A stretch of DNA of 64,000 nt from positions 1 through 64,000 of the forward strand of contig NZ_JOAX01000009.1 of assembly GCF_000720485.1 (NCBI RefSeq), given 5' to 3'. Origin of the DNA: Streptomyces ochraceiscleroticus (lineage in GTDB: Bacteria > Actinomycetota > Actinomycetes > Streptomycetales > Streptomycetaceae). Positions 50,844 to 59,149 of the stretch are shown here, piece by piece (the first letter of the stretch is position 1; each line of letters starts with the position of its first letter). A model generated the notes under the pieces. That model saw only the letters and a program-made list of their open reading frames with translations, was not told the DNA's origin and ran no database searches. Both the position numbers and the translations under genes were made by a program.

Positions 50844-51984
50844 AGCCGCGGGCGTCCTGCTTGAGGGCGGTGTCGACGGTCAGCGCCGTGGCGACCACCA
50901 GGCTCAGCAGCGGGTCGGGGAGCTGCTGGTGGATCTGCAGGACATAGTTGTCCGCCGTGGTGAACATCGTCTTGGCGAGGCCCTCCCACGTCTTGGTGAT
51001 CCGGGCGATCTCCTGGTCGGCGTGGTCGACGATGGCGAAGTTCCAGGCGCGCCAGTTCTCCGCCTTGATCGCGCCGATCTGCTGGCCGTTGACCACCAGC
51101 GCAAAGTTGATCTTCCCGATGGCGTTCTGCTGCACGATCTCGCCGACCGGCTGCCCGTCCGGGCGCTCCACCAGCACCTTGGACTTGATGAACTTGGCCG
51201 GGCGGGTCAGTACGAGCTGCGGCTGCCCGTACGCGTCACGGATCTCCAGCTTGTGGGTCATGTACTGGTCGAGGCTGGAGACCAGTCGCAGCACCTTCTT
51301 GGCCGTGCTCTGGCCGACCTGCACGACCGAGCCGATGGTGTTGCCGTTCTGGTCGAAGACGCTGTACTCGTTCGTCATCTCGATCAGCTTGGCCTTCTGG
51401 TTCACGACCAGAACCGGCTCACTGAACAGCGAACCGCCACCGGGGCCGGTCGCACCGCCCGGCGCGGCACCGGGCTGCTGGGGATAGCCGTACGCCTGCG
51501 GCTGCCCGCCCGGCATCGGCTGCCCACCCGAGTACGGCTGCCCGCCCGGCTGGGGCTGCCCGACCGGCTGCGGTTGCGGTTGCGGCTGGGCGTACGGCTG
51601 CTGCGGCGCTCCCTGCCCGTACGGCTGCTGCGGCGCACCCTGCGCATACGGCTGGGGCTGCGGCTGGGGTTGGGCCTGCGGCATCGGCTGCGCGCCGGGC
51701 GCCTGTGCCTGCTGATGTTGTCCCTGTTGGTGCTGTGCCTGCTGGTGCTGCCCCTGGCCGGGTGCCTGCTGCTGCGGTTGGCCGTACTGCTGCGCCGGGC
51801 TCTGGCCCTGGAACTGTTGCTGTGCGGGGGCCTGCGCCGGCTGCTGTGCCTGGCCCGTGGCCTGCCCCTGGCTGCCCGGGTGGGTGTGTTCGGTCCACCG
51901 GGCGCCGTCCCACCAGCGCAGTTGGTCAGGCGTGCCCTGCGGGTCGGCGTACCAGCCCGCCGGCACGTTCGAGTTCGTGGTCAT
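50836..51984 (-). CDS. DUF2510 domain plus scramblase/LURP-one-like protein
   Basis: 382 residues in three parts. Residues about 7-37 are a DUF2510 domain (PAGWYADPQGTPDQLRWWDG, then ARWTEH). Residues about 40-175 are a low-complexity Gln/Pro/Gly/Tyr-rich stretch with repeated QPQPQP and GQPYSGGQPMPGGQ. The C-terminal 200 residues (begins SLFSEPVLVVNQKAKLIEM) match the phospholipid scramblase/LURP-one fold. No membrane helix is seen. DUF2510 and Q-rich linkers are common in actinobacterial membrane-associated proteins; the function is unknown. Confidence 0.82.
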   Translation of the reverse strand: MTTNSNVPAGWYADPQGTPDQLRWWDGARWTEHTHPGSQGQATGQAQQPAQAPAQQQFQGQSPAQQYGQPQQQAPGQGQHQQAQHQQGQHQQAQAPGAQPMPQAQPQPQPQPYAQGAPQQPYGQGAPQQPYAQPQPQPQPVGQPQPGGQPYSGGQPMPGGQPQAYGYPQQPGAAPGGATGPGGGSLFSEPVLVVNQKAKLIEMTNEYSVFDQNGNTIGSVVQVGQSTAKKVLRLVSSLDQYMTHKLEIRDAYGQPQLVLTRPAKFIKSKVLVERPDGQPVGEIVQQNAIGKINFALVVNGQQIGAIKAENWRAWNFAIVDHADQEIARITKTWEGLAKTMFTTADNYVLQIHQQLPDPLLSLVVATALTVDTALKQDARGFG

Positions 51985-52182
51985 GCTGGCACACTATCCC
52001 TCCAGCTCAGCCCCACCGTCGGCCACCACGTCAGCCCAGCCACCGGCCCGCCGCACCACTGCTGCCGCGCGACCAGGCAGGCCACCGTAGGGCCAGTGCG
52101 CAGCGAGGCCGGGGCGCCGCCACGAGGCCGGGGCGCAGGCCGCGAGGGCAAGGCGCCGTGCGGACAGTGCGTCGCCGTGCGG

Positions 52183-52860
52183 TCAGGGGAGCTGCCAGGA
52201 CACCGGCTCCGCGCCCTGCCTGACCAGCAGGTCGTTGACCCGGCTGAACGGCCGCGAGCCGAAGAACCCCCGGTCGGCGGACATCGGCGAGGGATGCGCC
52301 GACTCCACCGACGGCACCTGCCCGAGGAGCGGGCGCAAATTGCGCGCGTCCCGCCCCCACAGGACCGCCACCAGCGGCCGCTCGCGCGCGGCCAGCGCAC
52401 GGATGGCCTGCTCGGTCACTTCTTCCCAGCCCTTGCCACGGTGTGCGGCGGGCTTGCGCGGCGCCGTCGTCAGGGCGCGGTTGAGCAGCAGTACGCCCTG
52501 CCGGGTCCACGGCGTGAGGTCACCGTTGGACGGCCGTCCCAGCCCCAGGTCGGAGTGCAGCTCGCGGAAGATGTTCTCCAGGCTGCCCGGGAGCGGGCGC
52601 ACCTCCGGTGCCACCGAAAAGCTGAGCCCGACGGCATGCCCCGGCGTGGGGTAGGGGTCCTGCCCCACGATGAGCACCCGCACGTCGTCGAAGGGCTGTT
52701 GGAAGGCGCGCAGCACATTGCTACCGGCCGGGAGGTAGGTACGTCCCGCGGCGATCTCCGCGCGCAGGAAGTCGCCCATCGCGGCGATCCGTCCGGCAAC
52801 GGGCTCAAGTGCCTTCGCCCAGCCCGGTTCGACGATTTCATGGAGAGGTCGTGCAGCCAC
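52183..52860 (-). CDS. ung: Uracil-DNA glycosylase
   Basis: 225 residues. Family 1 motifs are complete: [20 protein letters not shown] (catalytic Asp), LLLNRALTT for uracil binding, and [20 protein letters not shown] (catalytic His and DNA-intercalating loop). It removes uracil from DNA to start base-excision repair. GTG 52860 is the start. The flanks (51985-52182 and 52861-53036) contain no gene; a CGAGGCCGGGGCGC repeat occurs twice near 52105-52140. Confidence 0.95.
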   Translation of the reverse strand: MAARPLHEIVEPGWAKALEPVAGRIAAMGDFLRAEIAAGRTYLPAGSNVLRAFQQPFDDVRVLIVGQDPYPTPGHAVGLSFSVAPEVRPLPGSLENIFRELHSDLGLGRPSNGDLTPWTRQGVLLLNRALTTAPRKPAAHRGKGWEEVTEQAIRALAARERPLVAVLWGRDARNLRPLLGQVPSVESAHPSPMSADRGFFGSRPFSRVNDLLVRQGAEPVSWQLP

Positions 52861-53036
52861 GGCGTCACCCTACTGGCCGCCCGGTGGTCCATATCAACCC
52901 GTGCCCCCTTCCCCCGGTCATCTCCGCCTCCCTCCGGTCAGCTTCGACCACGACCGCATACAGATCCCGCCATCACCGGTCACCTCGCGACCGCCCGAAT
53001 CACAGCCACCCGGACCATGAACGCCGCTTCACGCCA

Positions 53037-54134
53037 TCAGGCCACCACCGCCGCCCGTACGCACAGCACGTCCGGCAGGTGGGCGGCGAGCTGCTGCCAG
53101 GTGTCGCCGTCGTCCGCGCTGGCGAACACCTCGCCGTTGCGATTGCCGAAGTACACGCCCGCCGGATCCGCGTCGTCCACGCACAGTGCGTCGCGCAGGA
53201 CCGTGCCGTAATGGTCCTCCTGCGGCAGCCCCTCGCTCAGCGCCTCCCAGCTCGCGCCCGCGTCGGAGGTCCGGAAGACCCGGCAGCGGTGCTCGGCCGG
53301 CACCCGGTCCATGTCAGCCGTGATCGGGAAGACATACGCCACGTCGCCGCGGTGCGGGTGCGCGGCGACCGCGAAACCGAAGTCCGACGGCAGCCCCGAC
53401 CCGATGTCCGTCCACTTCGCGCCCGCGTCGTCGCTGCGGTACACCCCCCAGTGGTTCTGCAGGTAGAGGCGGTCGCGGTTGACCGGGTCCTGCGCGATCT
53501 TGTGGACGCACTGGCCGAATTCCGGGTCCGGGTCGGGCAGGAACACGGCCTTCACGCCCGCATTCGACGGCGACCAGCTCGCCCCGCCGTCCAGGGTGCG
53601 GAACACCCCGGCCGTGGACACGGCCACCGTCACCGCGTCGGCGGTGCGCGGGTCGGTGATCACCGTGTGCACCGCGAGGCCGCCGCCGCCCGGCACCCAC
53701 TGGTCGTGCGAGGGGTGCTCCCACAGCGGCCGCACCAGCTCGAACGACTCGCCGCCGTCCTCGGACCGGAACAGCGCACCCGGCTCCGTACCGGCATAGA
53801 CCACGTCGGGCGCGGCCGGGCCTGCGGGCTGAAGCTGCCACACCCGCTCCAGCGAACTCTCGGTGTAATCCGGGTACTTGACCGCCGGGCGGGCCGGCTC
53901 CTCCCAGCTCTCCCCGAGATCGTCCGAGTGGAACACCGAAGGGCCCCAGTGCGCGCTGTCCGCGCCGGCCAGCAGCCGCGGTGTGGCGCGGCGGGTGTCG
54001 ATACCGATCGAGTAGACCGCCTGGGCCGGGAAGTGGGGCTCGCTCAGCTCCCACCTGCCCCGCCGTCGACGGCCGATGAACAGGCCCTTCCGGGTCCCTA
54101 CCGCGAGCAGGACATCAGCCGCGTGGGTCGTCAT
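53037..54134 (-). CDS. Asp-box beta-propeller protein (BNR / sialidase-like fold)
   Basis: 365 residues from ATG 54134, with GGAGGTG seven bases upstream. Six Asp-box motifs are visible: SDDLGESW, SEDGGESF, TLDGGASW, SDDAGAKW, TSDAGASW and SADDGDTW, one per blade. The N-terminus (ADVLLAVGTRKGLFIGRRRR) lacks a signal peptide, so it is probably cytoplasmic. The arginine triad of true sialidases is not evident; many relatives are non-hydrolytic. Function unknown. Confidence 0.85.
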   Translation of the reverse strand: MTTHAADVLLAVGTRKGLFIGRRRRGRWELSEPHFPAQAVYSIGIDTRRATPRLLAGADSAHWGPSVFHSDDLGESWEEPARPAVKYPDYTESSLERVWQLQPAGPAAPDVVYAGTEPGALFRSEDGGESFELVRPLWEHPSHDQWVPGGGGLAVHTVITDPRTADAVTVAVSTAGVFRTLDGGASWSPSNAGVKAVFLPDPDPEFGQCVHKIAQDPVNRDRLYLQNHWGVYRSDDAGAKWTDIGSGLPSDFGFAVAAHPHRGDVAYVFPITADMDRVPAEHRCRVFRTSDAGASWEALSEGLPQEDHYGTVLRDALCVDDADPAGVYFGNRNGEVFASADDGDTWQQLAAHLPDVLCVRAAVVA

Positions 54135-54263
54135 GTCAATGCACCTCCGAACGCCGTTGTTCCAGGTACGAGTCAGTCTGCACCCGACCACTGACAACGG
54201 CCCTCGGAAGCGATATCAGCCCAGGTCGGACTGGGTGTGGCGGGTCGTGCGGCAGGTCGTCCG

Positions 54264-55475
54264 TCAGGTCGTGTAGTCCGCGTTGACGCGGATGTAGCCC
54301 TCGGTCAGGTCGCAGCCGTAGACCGTAGCGGCGGCCGCGCCGAGGCCCAGCCCGATCGAGATGTCGACCTCGTCCCGCCGCATGGTCTCGGCCAGCTTTT
54401 CGAGGGTGCCGGCCGCCGGCTCCTCCGGGTACACCTCGGTCTCGCCGAACCGTACGGTCACCTTCGCCGGCTCGATGTCCGTGTCCTCGGTGTTCTTGCC
54501 GATGGCCATGACGACCCGGCCCCAGTTCGGGTCGGCGCCGTGCACGGCCGTCTTGACCAGCGGAGAGTTCACCACGCTCTTGGCCACCCGCTTGGCCTGC
54601 GCGTAGTCGGCGGCCTGCGCCACCGTGACGCGCAGCAGCTTGCTCGCGCCCTCCCCGTCGCTCGCAAGCTGCTGAGTGAGGTCCAGGCACACCTCGGCGA
54701 GCGCCGCCGAGAACTCGGCCGGGTCGACCGGCCCCGCCGCCCCGTTGGCGAGCGCGGCCACGGTGTCCGAGGTCGAGGTGTCGGTGTCCACGCTCAGGCA
54801 GTTGAACGTCTTCTCCACGGCGCCGCGCAGCGCGGTGTCCAGCGCGGCGGGGGAGAGCTCGGCATCGGTGAACACGTACGCCAGCATCGTGGCCATATTC
54901 GGCTCCAGCATGCCGACGCCCTTGGCGACGCCGACGATACGGGCCGGGCCGACGCTCCGGGTGCTGGTCTTCGGGCGGGTGTCCGTGGTCATCATCGCGC
55001 GCGCCACATCGAGGGGGCCCGCCTCGAAGGCCGCCGTGCCGCGCTCCGCCGTCGTCTCCAGATGCGCGCGGATGGTGTCCATCGGGAGCGGCCGTCCGAT
55101 CACCCCGGTGGACCCGATGAGCACGGCGTCGGCCGGGACGCCCAGGATCGCGGCGACCCGGCCCACGACCTCGGCCGCGTTCTCCTCGCCCTGACGGCCG
55201 GTGGCCACGTTGGCGTTCTGCGCCAGCGTGGTGACGGCGCGCAGGCGCCCGCCGGCGGCGTGCGCCCGGCTGAGTACTACCGCGGGGCCCGCGAAGCGGC
55301 TGCGGGTGAACATCGCGGCGCTGACCGAAGGCCGGTCCGACGCCACGATCGAGATGTCGTCCCCGTGCGCCCGCAGGCCCCCGTTCCCGGTGTACGCCCG
55401 GAAGCCGACGGGCCAGCGGAGCTCGCCCGCACCGGAGTCCGCACTCAGAGCTGAAAGTGAATCAATATGTGCCAT
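54264..55475 (-). CDS. argJ: Bifunctional glutamate N-acetyltransferase/ornithine acetyltransferase
   Basis: 403 residues. KGVGMLEPNMATML carries the autoproteolytic Ala-Thr bond whose Thr is the nucleophile; SLSALSADSG and STGVIGRPLPMD are other family motifs. It moves the acetyl group from N-acetylornithine to glutamate in the cyclic arginine pathway. No other arg genes adjoin; ddaH and rocD are upstream. ATG 55475 gives the conserved start but has no ribosome site; TATATT stands four bases upstream, so the message may be leaderless. A TTG at 55496 is an alternative. An ORF6/OAT-type role in secondary metabolism cannot be excluded. Confidence 0.87.
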   Translation of the reverse strand: MAHIDSLSALSADSGAGELRWPVGFRAYTGNGGLRAHGDDISIVASDRPSVSAAMFTRSRFAGPAVVLSRAHAAGGRLRAVTTLAQNANVATGRQGEENAAEVVGRVAAILGVPADAVLIGSTGVIGRPLPMDTIRAHLETTAERGTAAFEAGPLDVARAMMTTDTRPKTSTRSVGPARIVGVAKGVGMLEPNMATMLAYVFTDAELSPAALDTALRGAVEKTFNCLSVDTDTSTSDTVAALANGAAGPVDPAEFSAALAEVCLDLTQQLASDGEGASKLLRVTVAQAADYAQAKRVAKSVVNSPLVKTAVHGADPNWGRVVMAIGKNTEDTDIEPAKVTVRFGETEVYPEEPAAGTLEKLAETMRRDEVDISIGLGLGAAAATVYGCDLTEGYIRVNADYTT

Positions 55476-55557
55476 GCGGAATATAGTTGCGGGCAAGCTC
55501 CAGGGAGTCCAGCTATTTTATTGAACCGGGCGCATGACTATGCGCTTCGCCCAGAAG

Positions 55558-55588
55558 GCGTTACTCGCCAGGCAGGCGTTACTCGCCC
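55558..55588. repeat. 18-bp-period duplication at the rocD stop codon
   Basis: GGCGTTACTCGCC occurs at 55558-55570 and 55576-55588. On the minus strand each copy encodes Gly-Glu-stop, so the end of the gene, including TAA, is duplicated in tandem. Confidence 0.8.
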
Positions 55589-56847
55589 AGTACCCGCCCC
55601 AGCGCCTCGATCGCCGACGACAGTTCGTCCTCCGTGATGGTCAGCGGCGGGGCCAGCCGGACGGTGGAGCCGTGGGTGTCCTTGACCAGGACGCCCTCCC
55701 GCATGAGGCGCTCGCTGATCTCGCGGCCCGTGCCCAGCGCGGGGTCGACGTCGACGCCCGCCCACAGGCCGCGGGCGCGGAAGCCGGTGACGCCCTTGCC
55801 GGTCAGGCCGGCGAGACCGGTGCGCAGCACCTCGCCCAGCTCGGCAGCGCGGCGCTGGTACTCGCCGGTGGACAGCAGGTCGATGACGGCCGAACCGACC
55901 GCGGCGGCCAGCGGGTTGCCGCCGAAGGTGGAGCCGTGCTCACCCGGGTGCAGCACCTCCAGCACGTCCCGGCGGGCCACGACGGCGGAGACCGGGACGA
56001 TGCCGCCGCCGAGTGCCTTGCCGAGGAGCAGCACGTCCGGGACGACGGACTCGTGCTCGAGGGCCAGCGTGCGGCCCGTGCGCCCGAGCCCGGACTGGAT
56101 CTCGTCGGCGATGAACAGGCAGCCGGCCCGCCGCGTCAGCTCGCGGACGCCGGTGAGGTAGCCGTCGTCCGGGATGAGGACGCCGGCCTCGCCCTGGATC
56201 GGCTCGATGAGCACGGCCGCCGTGGTCTCGTCCACGGCCGCTTCGAGGGCGGCGAGGTCGTTGTACGGGACGACGCGGAAGCCGGGCGTGTAGGGACCGT
56301 AACCGGCGCGCGCCACGGGGTCGGTGGAGAAGCTGACGAGCGTGGTCGTGCGGCCGTGGAAGTTGTCGGCGGCGACGACGATCGTGGCCTGGTCCGGGGC
56401 CACGCCCTTGACGTCGTACGCCCACTTGCGGGCGACCTTGATGCCGCTCTCGACGGCCTCGGCGCCCGTGTTCATCGGCAGGACCATGTCCATGCCGGTG
56501 AGCGCGGCCAGGCCCTCGGCGAAGCCGGCGAGCCGGTCGTTGTGGAAGGCGCGCGAGGTGAGGGTGACCTGGTCGAGCTGGCGGTGCGCGGCCTCGACGA
56601 GCGCCGGGTGGCGGTGGCCGAAGTTCAGCGCCGAGTAGCCGGCGAGCATGTCGAGGTACCGGCGGCCCTCGACGTCCTCGACCCACACGCCTTCAGCGCG
56701 CGCCACGACCACCGGGAGCGGGTGGTAATTGTGCGCGAGGACGGGCCCTTCCGCGCGGATCAGCTCCGCCGAGGAGCGGGCGTCCGGTGCGGGGGGCTGC
56801 GGCGCGGGGCCGGCCGCGGCGGCGGAGAAGCGGGTGGGCGCGGTCAT
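55579..56847 (-). CDS. rocD: Ornithine-oxo-acid aminotransferase
   Basis: 422 residues from ATG 56847, with GGAGGT six bases upstream. Class III PLP aminotransferase: PMNTGAEAVESGIKVARKW, DNFHGRTTT, LFIADEIQSGLGRTG (PLP-binding Asp) and LLGKALGGGIVPVSA (PLP lysine). It converts ornithine to glutamate semialdehyde. Its start overlaps the ddaH stop (ATGA). With ddaH making citrulline, the pair degrades arginine-derived amino acids. The stop codon context is duplicated. Confidence 0.9.
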   Translation of the reverse strand: MTAPTRFSAAAAGPAPQPPAPDARSSAELIRAEGPVLAHNYHPLPVVVARAEGVWVEDVEGRRYLDMLAGYSALNFGHRHPALVEAAHRQLDQVTLTSRAFHNDRLAGFAEGLAALTGMDMVLPMNTGAEAVESGIKVARKWAYDVKGVAPDQATIVVAADNFHGRTTTLVSFSTDPVARAGYGPYTPGFRVVPYNDLAALEAAVDETTAAVLIEPIQGEAGVLIPDDGYLTGVRELTRRAGCLFIADEIQSGLGRTGRTLALEHESVVPDVLLLGKALGGGIVPVSAVVARRDVLEVLHPGEHGSTFGGNPLAAAVGSAVIDLLSTGEYQRRAAELGEVLRTGLAGLTGKGVTGFRARGLWAGVDVDPALGTGREISERLMREGVLVKDTHGSTVRLAPPLTITEDELSSAIEALGRVLGE

Positions 56848-57731
56848 GAGCGGACCTCCTGGGTGCAGCACTTGATGCCGCCGCCGGCCTTGTGGAACTC
56901 CGACAGGTCGACGGGGACTGGAACGTAACCGTGACGGGCGAGTTGTTCAACGATCCCCTCAGCCTGCGGGGCAACGAAGACATGACACCCGTCGGAGACG
57001 GAATTGAGGCCGAACGCCAGCGCGTCGTCCCGGGTGGCGAGCACCGCGTCCGGGAACAGCCGCCGCAGCACCTCGAGGCTGCCGGGCGAGAACGCCTCCG
57101 GGTAGTACGCGACGTTGGTGTCGTCGAGCGGGAAGAGGGCGGTGTCGAGGTGGTAGAAGTACGGGTCCACGAGCTGCAGGGAGATCGTCGGCACGCCGAG
57201 GAACTCCTGCACCTCCCGGTGCGCCTCCCGTGTCGTACGGAAGCCCGTACCGGCCAGGACGTAGCCGCCGACCGGCACGAGGTCGCCCTCGCCCTCGCAC
57301 ACCGCCTCCGGCGTGTGCACGTCGAACCCGGCCGCCCGGAACCACTTCTCGTACGCGACGGACTCCGGGCGGCGCTGCGGCGCGTGGAAGCGCGCACCGA
57401 ACACGCGTCCGCCCAGGACGAGCGCCGAGTTCGCCGCGAACACCATGTCCGGCAGCCCGGCGACCGGCGGCACGGTCTCCACCGTATGGCCGTGGTCGCG
57501 GTACGCCTGGACGAGCGCCGCCCACTGCCGCTGGGCCAGGTCGGTGTCGACCGGCGCGACGTCGCGCATCCAGGGGTTGATGGCGTACTGCACGTCGAAG
57601 TACCGGGGCTCGCAGAGCAGGAAGCGCCGGGGGCGCGGCACACGGGGCGGGCGCACGATCGTGCGCATCGCCGCCTCGCTCACGGGCTCGCGTACCGATA
57701 CGGGCGCGGGTACGGACACGGGTTCGGGCAC
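56844..57731 (-). CDS. ddaH: Dimethylarginine dimethylaminohydrolase
   Basis: 295 residues from GTG 57731, with GGAGGA upstream. Amidinotransferase-type propeller: CEPRYFDVQYAINPWM, AANSALVLGGRVFG, SVSDGCHVFVAP and C-terminal GGIKCCTQEVRS containing the catalytic Cys. The family hydrolyses methylated arginine to citrulline; arginine deiminase-like or other amidino substrates are possible. It is the first gene of a ddaH-rocD operon with two GCGCAG-type inverted repeats upstream. Confidence 0.87.
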   Translation of the reverse strand: MPEPVSVPAPVSVREPVSEAAMRTIVRPPRVPRPRRFLLCEPRYFDVQYAINPWMRDVAPVDTDLAQRQWAALVQAYRDHGHTVETVPPVAGLPDMVFAANSALVLGGRVFGARFHAPQRRPESVAYEKWFRAAGFDVHTPEAVCEGEGDLVPVGGYVLAGTGFRTTREAHREVQEFLGVPTISLQLVDPYFYHLDTALFPLDDTNVAYYPEAFSPGSLEVLRRLFPDAVLATRDDALAFGLNSVSDGCHVFVAPQAEGIVEQLARHGYVPVPVDLSEFHKAGGGIKCCTQEVRS

Positions 57732-57855
57732 GGCGGGGTCCTCCGATTCCGCGGACGGGCAGGGGGCGTCGCCCGAGTGACGCGGGGTCACTGAGGGGTG
57801 ACGCAGGGATGCCCATAACGGTAGGAAGCCGCGGCTGTGCCGGACAAGGCCGGAA

Positions 57856-57916
57856 CGCTGCGCACCGGCGCAGCGAACGTGCGTAAAGGGGCCGGTCGGC
57901 GCAGGGTTGCTGCGCC
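57856..57916. promoter_or_regulatory. Two GCGCAG-type inverted repeats upstream of ddaH
   Basis: CGCTGCGCACCGGCGCAGCG (57856-57875) has perfect 8-bp arms. GGCGCAG-GGTTG-CTGCGCC (57898-57916) has perfect 7-bp arms. They lie 125-185 bases before the ddaH start, just after the Lrp gene's stop. Both share the half-site GCGCAG with a third palindrome upstream of the Lrp gene, suggesting Lrp binding. The second could also serve as terminator for the Lrp gene. Confidence 0.6.
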
Positions 57917-57922
57917 GTCGGA

Positions 57923-58468
57923 TCAGGTGGTGCCGGTGTTCCCCGCGGGGCGGGCGGAGTCCGTGGGGGAGTCGGGGCCGTATCCCTGTACCGCTGACGA
58001 GCCGGCGCCCGCCTCCGGGCTGTCCGGAATCAGGTGCGAGAGGACCATGTAGCTGATCGTCTTGCGGATGAAGGACTCGGTGCGGATGCGTTCCAGCACC
58101 TCTTCGAAGTGCTCCACATCGGTCGCGCGGACGTGCAGCAGCGCGTCGGCGCCGCCGGAGACCGTCATGGCGGCGGTGATCTCCGGGTAACGGCGGACGA
58201 CCTCGGCGATGCGGCGGGGCGGGGCCGCGCCGTCGCAGTACACCTCGATGTACGCCTCGGTGCGCCAGCCGAGCGCGGCCGGCCGGACCGTGGCGGTGAA
58301 GCCGGTGATCACGCCGGTCTCGCGCATCCGGTCCACCCGGCGCTTGACCGCGGTGGCCGACAGGCCGATGGCCGAGCCGATCTCGGCGAAGCTGGTCCTG
58401 GCGTTCGCGGTCAGCGCCGCGATGATCTTGCGGTCCAACTCGTCGAGCGGGCCGGATGCGTGGGGCAT
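57923..58468 (-). CDS. Lrp/AsnC family regulator of the ddaH-rocD locus
   Basis: 181 residues from ATG 58468, with GAGGAACC upstream. HTH: RTSFAEIGSAIGLSATAVKRRV (split); the RAM domain starts AYIEVYCDGA. A poorly conserved 30-residue tail is rich in Gly, Ser and Pro. Lrp relatives beside ornithine aminotransferase genes commonly respond to arginine or ornithine. Position and shared palindromes support control of itself and ddaH-rocD. Confidence 0.87.
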   Translation of the reverse strand: MPHASGPLDELDRKIIAALTANARTSFAEIGSAIGLSATAVKRRVDRMRETGVITGFTATVRPAALGWRTEAYIEVYCDGAAPPRRIAEVVRRYPEITAAMTVSGGADALLHVRATDVEHFEEVLERIRTESFIRKTISYMVLSHLIPDSPEAGAGSSAVQGYGPDSPTDSARPAGNTGTT

Positions 58469-58583
58469 AGCGGGTGGTTCCTCCGTCGCTGGGCAGGGCC
58501 GTACGGCCGCTGAGGGTCCCTGCGGAGCGCACGGACCACGCGGATCGTATGCGCCGCACGGAGCCCGTGCGCCCCACTCCAGT

Positions 58584-58596
58584 GCGCAGCCTGCGC
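58584..58596. promoter_or_regulatory. GCGCAG-C-CTGCGC palindrome upstream of the Lrp gene
   Basis: A perfect 13-bp palindrome 116 bases before the Lrp start, with the same half-site as the two repeats before ddaH. Probable autoregulatory Lrp site. Confidence 0.55.
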
Positions 58597-58645
58597 GTCC
58601 CGCACCGTTCCACGCCTCGTCACTCCGTGTTTCCCGCATCCCGTA

Positions 58646-58681
58646 CTACATCCTGTAGGGTTTCGATCGTGACCCTACAGG
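58646..58681. promoter_or_regulatory. BlaI-like operator before the glycosyltransferase operon
   Basis: CTACATCCTGTAG (58646-58658) is a palindrome of the CTACA-N3-TGTAG kind used by BlaI/MecI repressors. CCTGTAGGG (58652-58660) is repeated inverted as CCCTACAGG (58673-58681). The pair sits 30-66 bases before the gene at 58712. The same GTAGGG/CCCTAC core precedes the blaI-type gene at 60366. Confidence 0.7.
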
Positions 58682-58711
58682 TTGTCGGATCAGCTTCCGG
58701 AGGAGTGCGTC

Positions 58712-59149
58712 ATGCCCGACCCGTCCGACCACGTCGCCCCCGCGCACGCCGAAGTGGCCGAGATCTGGCCCCGCGACGGCCGGATCCGGGTCCTCGGGCA
58801 TGTCGTGGGCGTGGCCTCGGGCGCGGGCACGCTGGTCGCCCGGGTGCGCGACGCGGCCGGTACGGAACTGCGGCTGGCGGCGGAGGGGGAGGGCGGTCGC
58901 TTCGAGGTATCCGTTCCGCTGGAGGCGCTCGCCTCCGCCACCCCCGAAGGCGACCGGGTCTGGGACCTGTACCTGGTGCCGGACGGCTGTGATGACGCGC
59001 TCCGGCTGGGGCGGCACCTGGACGACGTGCCCGGCAAGAAGAAGATCTTCACGTACCCGGCCCAGCGCGCCGGCGGCCTGCGGATCGAGCCGTACTACAC
59101 CGTCCAGGACAACCTCTCGATCACCTGCCGACGGGAGGAATCCCCGTGA
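58712..59149 (+). CDS. Small conserved protein paired with a glycosyltransferase
   Basis: 145 residues from ATG 58712, with GGAGGAG six bases upstream. No catalytic motif is recognised. The chain is mainly beta (IRVLGHVVGVASGAGTLVAR, RVWDLYLVP) and ends EPYYTVQDNLSITCRREESP, resembling the carbohydrate-related beta-sandwich proteins often annotated as transferases next to glycosyltransferases. The stop overlaps the next start (GTGA), so the two are co-translated. Confidence 0.6.
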   Translation: MPDPSDHVAPAHAEVAEIWPRDGRIRVLGHVVGVASGAGTLVARVRDAAGTELRLAAEGEGGRFEVSVPLEALASATPEGDRVWDLYLVPDGCDDALRLGRHLDDVPGKKKIFTYPAQRAGGLRIEPYYTVQDNLSITCRREESP

